From JANTGF01 sp963750735 (GTDB lineage Bacteria; Bacteroidota; Bacteroidia; Bacteroidales; VadinHA17): 64,000 nt of DNA. Each line of letters opens with the position of its first letter. Position 1 is the first letter of the stretch. Positions 33,727-43,992 of the stretch are shown piece by piece. The stretch covers positions 310,001 through 374,000 of the forward strand of contig CAVVRY010000019.1 of assembly GCA_963750735.1 (NCBI GenBank), given 5' to 3'. Under the pieces are notes generated by a model. That model was given only the letters and a program-made list of their open reading frames with translations, did no database searches and was not told the DNA's origin. A program made the position numbers and the translations under genes.

Positions 33727-35280
33727 TCATGAGTTCTTTTTAATGCGCCTCACAATGATTTCTTTGCGCATATCATCTTTGGCTTCATCATTTCTGTCAA
33801 TTACATCCTGGTTTATGGCATGGTCGGTACCACCTGAATGGCGGATTACCTCATAGATAGGATCATATACCCTTCCAATTTTATAATATTCAGCAATTTT
33901 GTTTACCATTTCATAATCCTCACCATAGTTACGTGCAAATGCATCATCATTTATTCCAAAATATCCCATTTCTTTTATTATATGAATGGGTATTGACCTG
34001 GGGGCACCTGCTCCATTAATGCGCAGTAGATTATTCCTTCCGTTTTCATCTGTCCATTCATCATGAGTAACAACGGGGATCTCTTCCATTCTAGTCAGAG
34101 TGCCGTCCTCATTTTTCTCCCAAACCTCATACGATCCTATTACCATTCCAATATTTTCTGAGGAGTTAAAGCAATCTATTATTTTTTCCACTGCATCGGG
34201 TTTCAAGCGATCATCTGAATCAAGCTGAACATAATACTTCCCTTTAGCATCATTTGCTCCAAGGTTTAAACAGAACCCAATACTGTTTATGTCGACAACA
34301 ATTAGTCTAATATTGGGTTTATCCTGATCGTAGAGATCTCCTCCTAACATATATCTCCTTACGACAGGAATTGTAGGATCTTCATTCCCTCCATTTACAA
34401 CTATAATGGCTTCAATATTCTGGACTGTCTGGGCCTGAATACTTTCAATGGCAGTTCCAATAAATTCAGGTCTAAATCCAACCGGGATAATTACGGATGC
34501 TTTTATTTCGGAAATATCCTTAAATTGTGTTTTTGTGGCATAAAATTGTTCAGGTGACAGAAACGCACCAATTCGTTTCAAATGATTTGTAACTATATTC
34601 TCTGCTTCAAGTTGAACTTCTTTTCCAGCAAGTAAATAATCAAAAACATTCGCTTTCGTTCCTGAGGCATATATTGTGTAATATGAACCATTGTATTTGT
34701 TTGAGATTCTGGTAAGCTTATAATGTTCTGATATTTTCAGTCGCAAGTCATATAGGGTATTATATTTTAATGATTCGTCAAAAAAAGAAATCTTTTCAAG
34801 TGCTTCCTTCTTCAAAAAGAAAACTTTACCATAATCCTGATTATCTCTTACCCTTCCAATATGGTGGAAAAGAAGTTTAATTTCTTTTGTGCCTTTTTCA
34901 TCTTTCAGATCATAATCTGTGTAAAAAAGTCCAGTTTCCGGATTTCTCTCTGCAGAAATCAGAAACGCCTCCAAAGCTGCCTTTCTCAGTTCAATCGGAT
35001 TGGTTTGATTATCAATGTAGAGGAAGAAATCTGAATTTGAACCTTGTGTAGCTTCATTCAATATTTGTGGATAAGACTTATTTCCAGTTTCTATTCCTCG
35101 GACATTTATGGATTTATCTTCCAGAATATCTTTTACCGAATTACTATACTCTCCTAAAATAGTGACATCAAAATCACGGTTTATTTGTAAAGCTATCGAT
35201 TGAATGGTTTTAATAAAATCATCATTTGATTGATTGTCACCATCATTACTATGTAATATGATTGTTGTTTTGTAGGCCAT
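33727..35280 (-). CDS. Glycosyltransferase family 2, two GT-A-like halves
   Basis: 517-aa cytoplasmic glycosyltransferase. The second half (~265-500) is a normal GT-A domain: ASVIIPVGFRPEFIGTAIES, an acidic metal site QLDSDDRLKPDAVE, then INGAGAPRSIPIHIIKEMG and NYGEDYEMVNKIAEYY. The first half (~5-200) has the same fold signature (TTIILHSNDGDNQS, QILNEATQGSNSDFFLYID) but DNQT where the catalytic DxD should be, so it may be inactive. Acceptor and sugar are unknown. It is separated from the recycling operon by 81 nt and has its own AT-rich upstream region of 270 nt. Confidence 0.8.
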   Translation of the reverse strand: MAYKTTIILHSNDGDNQSNDDFIKTIQSIALQINRDFDVTILGEYSNSVKDILEDKSINVRGIETGNKSYPQILNEATQGSNSDFFLYIDNQTNPIELRKAALEAFLISAERNPETGLFYTDYDLKDEKGTKEIKLLFHHIGRVRDNQDYGKVFFLKKEALEKISFFDESLKYNTLYDLRLKISEHYKLTRISNKYNGSYYTIYASGTKANVFDYLLAGKEVQLEAENIVTNHLKRIGAFLSPEQFYATKTQFKDISEIKASVIIPVGFRPEFIGTAIESIQAQTVQNIEAIIVVNGGNEDPTIPVVRRYMLGGDLYDQDKPNIRLIVVDINSIGFCLNLGANDAKGKYYVQLDSDDRLKPDAVEKIIDCFNSSENIGMVIGSYEVWEKNEDGTLTRMEEIPVVTHDEWTDENGRNNLLRINGAGAPRSIPIHIIKEMGYFGINDDAFARNYGEDYEMVNKIAEYYKIGRVYDPIYEVIRHSGGTDHAINQDVIDRNDEAKDDMRKEIIVRRIKKNS

Positions 35281-35550
35281 GATTATCTTCTAATTCTTGA
35301 AAATTACAATTAATTATATGGTACCATCAAAAGTACATAAATTGTTTCTTATGATCTTTCAATATATTGGAAAACACTTTCAATTTGGTCTGAATTGTAT
35401 TCTCTAATTAAGCTAATCAATTATTGAGTTAATGATCTTGATCTTAAAAATTATCCAAAAGTTTTTCATAGTTCCTAAAAAAATATCGAAGCTATTTCCT
35501 TTTAGTTTGTAAAATGCACTATTTTTATTCGAGAATTAAAAATAACTTTC

Positions 35551-37542
35551 ATGAAAACATCCAAAAGTATTAAGACAACATTTATTATTTGCTTAATGTT
35601 AGTTATTTACCCTGCTTTTTCGCAGGTTAGCTTACCAGAATTATTTTCTAACAATATGATGTTCCAACGTGAAATTCCAATTAATATCTGGGGTTGGGCT
35701 GAAAAAAACGAGCGAATTGAAATTCAATTTAATAGCTCTACTTATAAAACCAAAGCTGATAAGAATGGGGATTGGAATATTGAGTTGCCAGAAATGAAGG
35801 CCGGAGGTCCGTATGAATTAATTGTAGAAGGAGAAAATACAATTACCCTAACGAATATTCTTATTGGAGATATTTGGGTATGCTCAGGCCAATCAAATAT
35901 GGAGTGGTCAGTATCAAATTCAAATAATGCTGAGGAGGAAATAAAATTTGCGAATTATCCTGAGATAAGATTATTACAGGTAGAGAAAAAAATATCAACG
36001 CTTCCTATGGATGATATATCTGAGACCTCCTGGAAAGAATGTTCTCCGGAATCGGTTGAAGGATTTTCAGCAGTGGGATATTTCTTTGGTAGGGAATTGT
36101 TTAAAGAAACGGATGTTCCTATTGGTTTAATAGGTTCAAACTGGGGCGGTACTGTAGTTGAAACATGGATAAGTAAAGAGGGATTGGCTGGGGAGCCAAC
36201 ATTTGAGAAAATTGCCCAGGAGGTAGGAAGTATTGATTTAGAGAAAGAAATGAATAATGGTCAGCAAAATGCTGATGCATGGTTGAAAAGTTTTAAATCC
36301 GAGGATGCGGGAATTGAAAATGGGAACTATGTTTGGTCCAATCCGGATATTGGAGATCCCTCATGGCATGAGATTCGTTTGCCACAGACCTGGGAATCTT
36401 CAGAAATCAAGGATCTTAAGAACCTGGATGGAGTTGTATGGTTCAAAAAGGTTATTAGCCTTACAAAGGATCAGGCAGAAAACGCAGCAATGATTTCACT
36501 TGGACCCATAGATGATTCAGATATTACTTGGGTAAATGGTATCAAAATAGGGGAAACCTATAACAAGTATGATGAAAAAAGGAAGTATGAAATCCCGGAA
36601 GGAATTTTAAAAACAGGTGAAAATGTTGTGGTCATTAGGGTTGAGGATTATCAGGGTGGAGGAGGATTATTTGGTGATACCGAGCAAATGTTTATCAAAA
36701 CAGGGGTGTCAGATATCATATCTATTGCTGGTTTATGGAAATATAAAATTGGAATGAAGTCAAAATCTGGCAATCCGAATAGTCAATTTGGTCCGAATAG
36801 TAAACCTACCTTATTATATAATGGGATGATTGCTCCACTCATTAATTTCCCTATTAAGGGGGCGATCTGGTATCAGGGAGAATCAAATACTATGCGTGCA
36901 TATCAGTATCGCGATTTGTTTAAACGGCTTATAAATGATTGGAGAAATAAGTGGGGGATAGGTGACTTTCCATTTTTGTGGGTTCAACTGGCTAATTTTA
37001 AGGCTCCTGTTGATCAGCCAGGGCCAAGTGATTGGGCTGAATTGAGGGAAGCACAGGATATGGCTCTCGTTCTGCCAAAAACAGGTATGGCATCAGCAAT
37101 TGATATTGGGGAAGCCAATGATATTCATCCTCGCAACAAGCAGGAGGTAGGTCGTAGATTGGCTCTGGCTGGATTGCATATGGAATACAGTAAAAATGAC
37201 CTGGTTTATTCTGGTCCTCGCTATAAATCAATGAAAATTGAAAATGGCGAAGTATATGTCGAATTTAGCAATGTAGGAGAAGGTTTGATGACAAAAGATA
37301 AGTATGGGTATGTAAAGGGCTTTACAATTGCAGGAAAAAATAAAAAATTCTATTGGGCAAAAGCACAGATTGTAGATCAGAATATGGTTAAAATCTACTC
37401 AGATAAAGTTCCAAACCCGGTTGCAGTTAGATATGGTTGGGCAGATAACCCCGACCAGGCCAATCTGTATAACTTTGAGGGGCTTCCTACAAACCCATTT
37501 CGCACAGATGATTGGCCTGGCATGACATATGATAATAAATGA
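35551..37542 (+). CDS. Sialate O-acetylesterase with inserted jelly-roll domain
   Basis: 663-aa exported esterase (signal peptide ends near PAFSQ). SGNH-type motifs: VCSGQSNMEWSV (~120) with the catalytic Ser, LIGSNWGGTVVETWIS, GAIWYQGESNT (~430) and the C-terminal Asp-His in EANDIHPRNKQEVG (~530). Residues ~250-395 hold an inserted beta jelly-roll of the GH2 sugar-binding type (PQTWESSEIKDLKNLDGVVW, WVNGIKIGETYNKYDE), which also occurs in related family members. It removes O-acetyl groups from glycans, often sialic acid. The product of the next gene is unrelated by sequence. Confidence 0.87.
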   Translation: MKTSKSIKTTFIICLMLVIYPAFSQVSLPELFSNNMMFQREIPINIWGWAEKNERIEIQFNSSTYKTKADKNGDWNIELPEMKAGGPYELIVEGENTITLTNILIGDIWVCSGQSNMEWSVSNSNNAEEEIKFANYPEIRLLQVEKKISTLPMDDISETSWKECSPESVEGFSAVGYFFGRELFKETDVPIGLIGSNWGGTVVETWISKEGLAGEPTFEKIAQEVGSIDLEKEMNNGQQNADAWLKSFKSEDAGIENGNYVWSNPDIGDPSWHEIRLPQTWESSEIKDLKNLDGVVWFKKVISLTKDQAENAAMISLGPIDDSDITWVNGIKIGETYNKYDEKRKYEIPEGILKTGENVVVIRVEDYQGGGGLFGDTEQMFIKTGVSDIISIAGLWKYKIGMKSKSGNPNSQFGPNSKPTLLYNGMIAPLINFPIKGAIWYQGESNTMRAYQYRDLFKRLINDWRNKWGIGDFPFLWVQLANFKAPVDQPGPSDWAELREAQDMALVLPKTGMASAIDIGEANDIHPRNKQEVGRRLALAGLHMEYSKNDLVYSGPRYKSMKIENGEVYVEFSNVGEGLMTKDKYGYVKGFTIAGKNKKFYWAKAQIVDQNMVKIYSDKVPNPVAVRYGWADNPDQANLYNFEGLPTNPFRTDDWPGMTYDNK

Positions 37543-37621
37543 TTTACCCCAAACTTTGAGAACTAAATTTTCCAACACATAAGTTGATATGTATTAATAG
37601 TTGAGTAATATTAACTATTCC

Positions 37622-38656
37622 ATGAGACCGGATTTTGATAACTTTCTAAACGTATTCAAGCATATCTCTCAAAAAGAACCTGCTGTTTTTGAGTTCTTTC
37701 TGAACGAAAAATTATATAATTTCCTCGCAGAGGAAAGAATTTTGGAAACTCATTCTCCAATTGAAAAACTTAAAATTGTTATAAAGGCCTGTCAGAATGC
37801 AGGTTACGATTACGCAACTGTACCTGCCAGTTATACCAATACTTTCGCCTTTGTCAAGGGAGAGGTGGAAACAATTGAATCGAAGTCTTTAAATGCTGGC
37901 TATGTAATAACCAACCACCAGGAATTCATGGATTATAAGTGGCCTGATCCCGAAGCTGGAGATTATAATTTTTTCGATGAGTTAAAGGAGTTTCTTGATC
38001 CCGGTATGAAACTAATTGCGTGTGGCCCTGGTGGTGTGTTGGAGAATGTAATGGAATTGGTTGGATTCGAAAACCTTTGTGTATTAGCGCTTGAGGACCC
38101 TGTGCTAACAAAGTATATTTTTAATGAGGTTGGTTCAAGACTGGTAAGATATTATGAGATTTGTTCAAAATATGATTCAGTTGGCGCCTTAATTAGTAAT
38201 GATGACTGGGGCTATAAAACACAAACAATGTTGCCTCCAGATATGATGAGAGATTATGTTTTCCCCTGGCATAAAAAAATTGTGGAAACAATTCATAAAA
38301 GTGGAAAACCCGCCATATTACATTCCTGTGGGAACCTTGAGGAAGTTATGGAGGATGTTATTGAGGATATGAAATATGATGGTAAACATTCCTTTGAAGA
38401 TGAAATTATTCCTGTTGAGGAAGCGTATGAAAAATGGGGAGATCGCATTGCAATACTGGGTGGCATTGACATGGATTTTCTTGTTAGAAGTACTAAGGAT
38501 GAAATTTTTGATAGATCTTCAAAATTATTAAAACTATCAAAGGATAGGGGAGGATATGCCCTAGGTTCAGGGAATAGCATTGCTCATTTCGTTCCATATG
38601 AGAATTATTTTGCTATGCTTTCTGCAGCTGGAATCAAAATCGACAAAACACCTTAG
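37622..38656 (+). CDS. Uroporphyrinogen decarboxylase-like protein
   Basis: 344 aa. The frame is open from a TTG at 37601, but the ATG at 37622 (MRPDFDNFLNVFKH) gives a start matching related proteins. It has the URO-D fold: MKLIACGPGGVLENVMELVG, DDWGYKTQTMLPPDMMRDYV, AILHSCGNLEEVMED and the end YALGSGNSIAHFVPYENYFAML. The HSCG and GSGNSI segments are typical of the corrinoid/methyltransferase-like branch (MtaA/CmuA relatives) rather than HemE. No methyl-transfer partner is next to it, so the substrate is unknown. Confidence 0.8.
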   Translation: MRPDFDNFLNVFKHISQKEPAVFEFFLNEKLYNFLAEERILETHSPIEKLKIVIKACQNAGYDYATVPASYTNTFAFVKGEVETIESKSLNAGYVITNHQEFMDYKWPDPEAGDYNFFDELKEFLDPGMKLIACGPGGVLENVMELVGFENLCVLALEDPVLTKYIFNEVGSRLVRYYEICSKYDSVGALISNDDWGYKTQTMLPPDMMRDYVFPWHKKIVETIHKSGKPAILHSCGNLEEVMEDVIEDMKYDGKHSFEDEIIPVEEAYEKWGDRIAILGGIDMDFLVRSTKDEIFDRSSKLLKLSKDRGGYALGSGNSIAHFVPYENYFAMLSAAGIKIDKTP

Positions 38657-38672
38657 AACCCAACTATTATAA

Positions 38673-39866
38673 TTATTCTATTGGCGGTTCTGTATTTTTA
38701 TCTAGTGATCTTAAGAATAGGAAGATACTTGAACCGGTAGCAATCATAAAAACGATTCCTATAAGGATAAAGGCTTGCTGTAGGGAAAAATGGTCAGTTA
38801 AATATCCGAAGAAAGGTCCAATAATTGAAAAGAAGGCCCTGATTATCAAGCTTCTTATTGATAATACAGTTGCTCTTATGTCCGAAGAAGTAATTCTGTT
38901 TATATAATCTTTTAATACCGGTGAGGCAATGCCCCTTGAGAAATAAAATATTACCAATACGCCCAAGGCCATATACGAATTTAGCCAGCCTGTTAAAATG
39001 AATCCTCCTGAAATTAAGATAGTTGTAAACCAAACAGTAGCTTTTGGTTTTAACTTACGTTCTATTCTATAAGCAAAAAGTGTGGTAAGACCAACCACAA
39101 GATTTAAAATAGTACTGGATGCACCAATTTTTATTTCGCTAAAATTGAGCCCTTTTAAAAAAAGTGGATAAATCCATGCCATTGTAAGTGTGGCACTGCC
39201 AATAATTGAAGAATATATTATATTCCATCGAAGGCTCTTGTTTGATATCAATGCATATTTTACAATTTTTAGAATGTCCAAAAACCTAATCTTCCTGTGC
39301 CCTGAAGACAGCTTAGGCTCAATAAGCATAAATGCAGCTGGTACTGCAATAAGAGCAACACCTGTTTGAAAAATAAATGGTAGGCGAAGGCTAATTTCAG
39401 CCAATGCTCCCCCAAGGAAACCTGCAATGGCTTCTGAAAAATTACCAACTGAGAAATTCCGGCCTTCATATTTAACATATTCATTGGCCCTGCCATCAGC
39501 TTTAAGACTGTCATACATTAGTGCCGAATCGGCACCGGAAATAAAACTTTGTCCAATTCCCAGGATTATTTCTGCAATCAAAAAGGCAATGAACCCGGAT
39601 GATAATGAATAGATTGCAAATCCTGCTGTCCCTAAGATACTCCCAATAATGAGTGTTTTTTTTCTGCCTAAAACATCAGCAGCGTAACCAGATGGAATTT
39701 CGAAAATTACTATGGCAATACTGTAAAACGCTTTTAATTGGAAGGATTCTTCGGCAGTAAATCCAAGATCATAATAAAATAACATTAAAATTGGCATAGT
39801 GAGCATAAACCACTTTGCCACCTTAATGAGATAAAGTTTATTGATATTTCCTGAATATTGACTCAT
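38673..39866 (-). CDS. MFS transporter
   Basis: 397-aa inner-membrane transporter with about 12 helices. The classic loop-2 motif is seen as GYAADVLGRKKTLIIGS (~60-75), followed by GIGQSFISGADSALMYDS in helix 5 and the matching position in the second half. Substrate cannot be told; it resembles drug or metabolite exporters. It converges on the URO-D-like gene with 16 nt between the stops. Confidence 0.82.
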   Translation of the reverse strand: MSQYSGNINKLYLIKVAKWFMLTMPILMLFYYDLGFTAEESFQLKAFYSIAIVIFEIPSGYAADVLGRKKTLIIGSILGTAGFAIYSLSSGFIAFLIAEIILGIGQSFISGADSALMYDSLKADGRANEYVKYEGRNFSVGNFSEAIAGFLGGALAEISLRLPFIFQTGVALIAVPAAFMLIEPKLSSGHRKIRFLDILKIVKYALISNKSLRWNIIYSSIIGSATLTMAWIYPLFLKGLNFSEIKIGASSTILNLVVGLTTLFAYRIERKLKPKATVWFTTILISGGFILTGWLNSYMALGVLVIFYFSRGIASPVLKDYINRITSSDIRATVLSIRSLIIRAFFSIIGPFFGYLTDHFSLQQAFILIGIVFMIATGSSIFLFLRSLDKNTEPPIE

Positions 39867-39975
39867 GTTGAATCGATGAGTGCAAAAGTAGTATTATTAA
39901 CTTTTTCTTAATACTGGATAGATTAAAAATCATAGATTTTCATAAGTTTCAATTCAGTGAGCGCAGTACAATTAG

Positions 39976-39983
39976 TATCTTTG
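39976..39983 (+). promoter_or_regulatory. Possible Bacteroidota -7 element for the DUF4136 gene
   Basis: TATCTTTG fits TAnnTTTG exactly and lies ~55 nt before the ATG at 40038. The matching -33 box is not clear. Confidence 0.3.
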
Positions 39984-40037
39984 TGATAAAGCGAATATTT
40001 TAGTATTGTAACTTTAGCTAATTAAAATACTTGCACC

Positions 40038-40553
40038 ATGAGGACATTTTCTATTATTGCTTTAATTGTAACATTTGTTGGCTTTTCAAGTGCACAGGAT
40101 GTAACTAATAGTTCCTTCAAACTGAATGAATATAAAACATTCGGATTCACCGCGGATGATGAGGAATTTCTTAACAGTTATCCCAATGCCGAAAGGGGGA
40201 TGGAAAGAGTTAAGACCGCCATTAAAATCCAAATGGAGGAAGCCGGAATTAAATTATCAGATAATCCTCAACTATTATTAAACCTTGGTATTTCTGTTCA
40301 GGAGAAAGTTCAGACCAGAGAAACAAATATCCATGATATGCACTATATGGGTCAACGCAACTACCATTGGCAAGTTGAAGAAATACAAATTGGAACCTAT
40401 GAGGAGGGAACTCTGAAAATTGATTTCGTTAATATGGCTGATAATGAATTGGTTAATCAGGCTATAGTGTCTGAAGTTTTAACTGATAATGATAAGAAGA
40501 TGGAGAAAAGGATAAATAAGGTGATTCAAAAGTTATTTAAGACACTAAATTAG
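40038..40553 (+). CDS. DUF4136 domain protein
   Basis: 171-aa exported protein (signal peptide to ~GFSSAQ, residue 20). The mature part matches DUF4136: FKLNEYKTFGFTADDEEFLN, then RVKTAIKIQMEEAGIKLSDN, NLGISVQEKVQTRE and GTLKIDFVNMADNELVNQAI, ending with RINKVIQKLFKTLN. The usual DUF4136 lipobox Cys is missing, so this copy is likely soluble in the periplasm. No function is established for the family. Confidence 0.85.
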   Translation: MRTFSIIALIVTFVGFSSAQDVTNSSFKLNEYKTFGFTADDEEFLNSYPNAERGMERVKTAIKIQMEEAGIKLSDNPQLLLNLGISVQEKVQTRETNIHDMHYMGQRNYHWQVEEIQIGTYEEGTLKIDFVNMADNELVNQAIVSEVLTDNDKKMEKRINKVIQKLFKTLN

Positions 40554-40567
40554 TAACAGATACATCC

Positions 40568-41497
40568 TTATTTCAGTTTCTGATACATTTCTGGTAATTT
40601 TCTGAGCATAGCCATTTCTCTCCATTTTTTTGATGCTATTTCAGCCGGAGCACCAAAATATGTTTTATTGCCTTCAAGTGATTTGTCAACAGCTGATACA
40701 GCCAGAACAACTGCTCCCTTACCAATAACAATATCCTTATTAATAACAACCTGACCCCACAAAATCACATCGTCTTCGATTTTTGTAACACCTGCTACCA
40801 GCACAGCTGATGCAAATAAACAGCGTTTTCCAACATATGTATCGTGGCCTATTTGAATGTGATTATCAAACTTGGTATACTCATCAATAACCGTATCTCC
40901 TGATACACCCCTGTCGATGGTGCACAGTGCACCTATTTCAACATAATCCTTAAGAATAACCCGACCACAGGATTCGAACTTAAGTGTTTCTTTCTCTCTT
41001 TTTTGAAAATAAAATGCGTCAGCACCTATCACAGATCCGGAATGAATTATAACATTATCACCGATAATGGTATGATCATAAATCGTAACATTAGCATGTA
41101 TCAGGCAATTTTTTCCAATTTTAACGTCTTCACCAATAAAAACACCAGGTTGAATTTGTGTGCCCTCTCCAATAGTGGCAGTATCACTAATCATTTTGCT
41201 CACAGGCATAAAAGGCCTGAATTTCCTGACAAGTTTCATATAATCAGCAAATGGATCTTTGGAAATAATTAAGGCCTTTCCCGGAGGACATTCTATTTCC
41301 TTGTTTATTATTATTGCAGTTGCTGCTGATTTCAAAGCCTTGTCGTAATATTTTGGATGATCAACAAAGGTTAAATCACCCTTCTCAACCATGTGAATTT
41401 CATTTAGACCGCAAATTTCAAAATTTGGGTCTCCAAAAAACTCTAATTCAAGGATTGTTGATAATTCTGCTAAAGTTTTAGGATTGTTAAATTTCAT
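40568..41497 (-). CDS. LpxD-like UDP-3-O-acyl-glucosamine N-acyltransferase
   Basis: 309 aa. Residues ~1-95 form the LpxD-type N-terminal uridine-binding domain (ICGLNEIHMVEKGDLTFVDH). Residues ~100-270 are a left-handed beta-helix of hexapeptide repeats (IGEGTQIQPGVFIGEDVKIG, IGADAFYFQKREKETLKF), including the FDNHIQIGHDTYVG segment whose His is catalytic in LpxD. It adds a hydroxyacyl chain to UDP-GlcN in lipid A synthesis. The chain is shorter than the usual ~340 aa and Bacteroidota often have a second LpxD, so this may be the divergent paralogue with another acyl or sugar substrate. Confidence 0.82.
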   Translation of the reverse strand: MKFNNPKTLAELSTILELEFFGDPNFEICGLNEIHMVEKGDLTFVDHPKYYDKALKSAATAIIINKEIECPPGKALIISKDPFADYMKLVRKFRPFMPVSKMISDTATIGEGTQIQPGVFIGEDVKIGKNCLIHANVTIYDHTIIGDNVIIHSGSVIGADAFYFQKREKETLKFESCGRVILKDYVEIGALCTIDRGVSGDTVIDEYTKFDNHIQIGHDTYVGKRCLFASAVLVAGVTKIEDDVILWGQVVINKDIVIGKGAVVLAVSAVDKSLEGNKTYFGAPAEIASKKWREMAMLRKLPEMYQKLK

Positions 41498-41748
41498 AGC
41501 AACTCAATTAAATACTGTGATAAACGAATAGGTACGTAGATAGTAGCTGTACAGCAGGTAAATGTAACTTTTTTGCCTCAAACATGGTATCTATTTATAC
41601 AGTTTCTACAAACTTTTTATGATGCAGGTTTCGAAGGATTTTATATTTTTGTCATAACCTAAAGCATTCTACCTCTGAAATCTCATTTACTGCTGATTGA
41701 AAATCATCAATTGAGGAAATATCAATTGATGTTACAATATATTACGTA

Positions 41749-43983
41749 ATGATCCGGAAAAAAGTTTTTGTATTTGCCTTCATTTTTACTGCCATTCTTT
41801 TGTTTTTTGAAACAAAGATAGTCTGGTCGCAGATTGAAGAAGTTAATCATTGGGAAACAGTAGTTTATTCCAATGATAACTGGAGGTATTTTATTGGTAA
41901 TTCAGAGCCGAATTATTACTGGCGAACCCTTACATTTGATGATTCATCCTGGCTGGAGGGCAGAGGGGGAATTGGGTATGGAGATGATGATGACAGTACT
42001 ACAATAGCACCAGCACTATCAATATATCAGAGAAGGTTGTTTACAATATCTGATACATCGAAAATTAAGGCAATACTTTTCCACATGGATTATGATGATG
42101 CCTTTGTAGCATTTTTAAATGATCATGAGATTGCAAGGTCAAATATTGGTCAGGTAGGTGATCATCCATTGTATAATACTTCAGCAACAACCTATTCTGA
42201 GGCTAAGATGTATCTTGGTGGGGACCCTGAAGGCTTCTTCCTTGATAAAAAAGATTTCGCCGATTTCTTATTAGAAGGAGAAAATATTCTTGCAATACAA
42301 GTGCACAACTATGGACCAACCTCATCTGATTTAACTTCAATACCATTTCTGAGTGTTGGGATAGGGGATGAATCAATTACCTATGGCGAAGTTCCTGACT
42401 GGTTTACTGTCCCAAAAATATTCACCTCATCTAATTTGCCCCTGGTTTATATCGACACATATGGATACTCTATACCAGATGAACCGAGAATAGTCGCACA
42501 CATGGGTATAATTAATAACCCTTCAGGAGCAAATAAACTGACTGATCCTTATAATGATTTTGATGGGAGAATAAGTATAGAGATTAGAGGTTCCTCTTCC
42601 CAGATGTTCCCTAAGAAGTCCTATAGTATAGAAACTCAGGATGAGTCTGGTGAGAACTTGAATGTGCCATTGATTGGTATGCCTGAAGAAAATGACTGGA
42701 TCCTTTACGCTCCATATAGTGACAAATCATTGATGAGAAATGTACTAAGCTATCAATGGTGGAATGACATGGGTCATTATGGACCGAGAACCCGATATTG
42801 TGAATTGTTTATCAATGGTGAATATCATGGCATATATGTTTTAACCGAAAGAATAAAGAGAGATAAAAACCGTGTTGATATTGCAAAATTAACTGTTGAT
42901 GATATAAGTGGTGATGAGGTTACAGGTGGATATATAGTTAAAGTTGATAAACCGGATGGCGAAGAAGGTTGGCTTTCCGAACCATGGCCCAGATACCCGG
43001 GTGCTAAAAAGACTACCTTTATCTATAACTATCCGGAATATGCAGATATTTTGACACAACAGAAATCATACATAATAGGCTATATGTATAATTTTGAATC
43101 GAACCTTGCAAAGCCTGAATTTAACCACCCACAGGACGGATATACAAAATATATCGATGTTGGAACTTTTATCGATTTTCTTATCATTAATGAGATAGCA
43201 AAAAATATTGATGGGTACAGGTTTAGTACATTTTTGCATAAGGCTAAAGATAGCGATGGGGGAAAGATAAGAATGGGACCGGTATGGGACTTCAATTTGT
43301 GCTATGGAAATGTTAACTATGGCGATGACAATGCCTGGGATGATGAGGGATGGATGTATACTTATGTGTATGAAGGGGACGATTGGAATAGTAAGATTTT
43401 TTGGTGGAAAAGATTAATGGAGGACCTGGAATTTAGACGGAGTCTTCAGAATCGTTGGCTTGAATTGCGCCAGGGATTTTTAAGTAATCAGGCCATAACT
43501 AACTCCATTTATTCAATTAGTACCTATTTAAATGAATCTCAGGAACGAAATTTTCAAAAGTGGAATGTACTTGGGAATTATGTTTGGCCAAATTATTACA
43601 TAGGGTTAACTTATGATGATGAAGTATCCTGGATGAATAATTGGATTATTGACCGACTTACATGGATGGATACTCAATGGAATGAGCTGGTATCAGTAGA
43701 GGAAATTGGAGTTCAGGCAATACAGGTATATCCAAATCCTTTTTCGGATTTCGCCATGTTTAGATTTTCCTTAACTCAACCCGGAGCGTTAAAAGTTTCG
43801 GTTTACAATCTTACCGGACAAATAGTCTGGGCTGAGATTAATGAAAATATGGTTTCAGGCGATCATCATGTAAGCTGGAATGGAATCGACCAAACAGGAC
43901 AAGAGGTTTTGCCAGGTGTGTATGTATATACATTAACTCTGGATGGGAAAAAAATTAAAACCGGAAAGCTGGTTAAATATTAG
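41749..43983 (+). CDS. CotH kinase family protein with T9SS sorting domain
   Basis: 744-aa secreted protein. After a signal peptide (to ~WSQ, residue 29) comes a jelly-roll region (~30-210, RRLFTISDTSKIKAILFHMD). A CotH kinase-like domain follows (~240-620): IEIRGSSSQMFPKKSYSIET, DWILYAPYSDKSLMRNVLSY, YHGIYVLTERIKRDKNRVDI, GGYIVKVDK and GPVWDFNLCYGN. The last ~75 residues (VYPNPFSDFAMFRFSL to VYVYTLTLDGKKIKTGKLVKY) form a type A type-IX secretion signal. CotH kinases phosphorylate spore-coat proteins in Bacillus. Here the partner is unknown and acts at the cell surface or outside. Confidence 0.87.
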   Translation: MIRKKVFVFAFIFTAILLFFETKIVWSQIEEVNHWETVVYSNDNWRYFIGNSEPNYYWRTLTFDDSSWLEGRGGIGYGDDDDSTTIAPALSIYQRRLFTISDTSKIKAILFHMDYDDAFVAFLNDHEIARSNIGQVGDHPLYNTSATTYSEAKMYLGGDPEGFFLDKKDFADFLLEGENILAIQVHNYGPTSSDLTSIPFLSVGIGDESITYGEVPDWFTVPKIFTSSNLPLVYIDTYGYSIPDEPRIVAHMGIINNPSGANKLTDPYNDFDGRISIEIRGSSSQMFPKKSYSIETQDESGENLNVPLIGMPEENDWILYAPYSDKSLMRNVLSYQWWNDMGHYGPRTRYCELFINGEYHGIYVLTERIKRDKNRVDIAKLTVDDISGDEVTGGYIVKVDKPDGEEGWLSEPWPRYPGAKKTTFIYNYPEYADILTQQKSYIIGYMYNFESNLAKPEFNHPQDGYTKYIDVGTFIDFLIINEIAKNIDGYRFSTFLHKAKDSDGGKIRMGPVWDFNLCYGNVNYGDDNAWDDEGWMYTYVYEGDDWNSKIFWWKRLMEDLEFRRSLQNRWLELRQGFLSNQAITNSIYSISTYLNESQERNFQKWNVLGNYVWPNYYIGLTYDDEVSWMNNWIIDRLTWMDTQWNELVSVEEIGVQAIQVYPNPFSDFAMFRFSLTQPGALKVSVYNLTGQIVWAEINENMVSGDHHVSWNGIDQTGQEVLPGVYVYTLTLDGKKIKTGKLVKY

Positions 43984-43992
43984 AGTTGTTTA

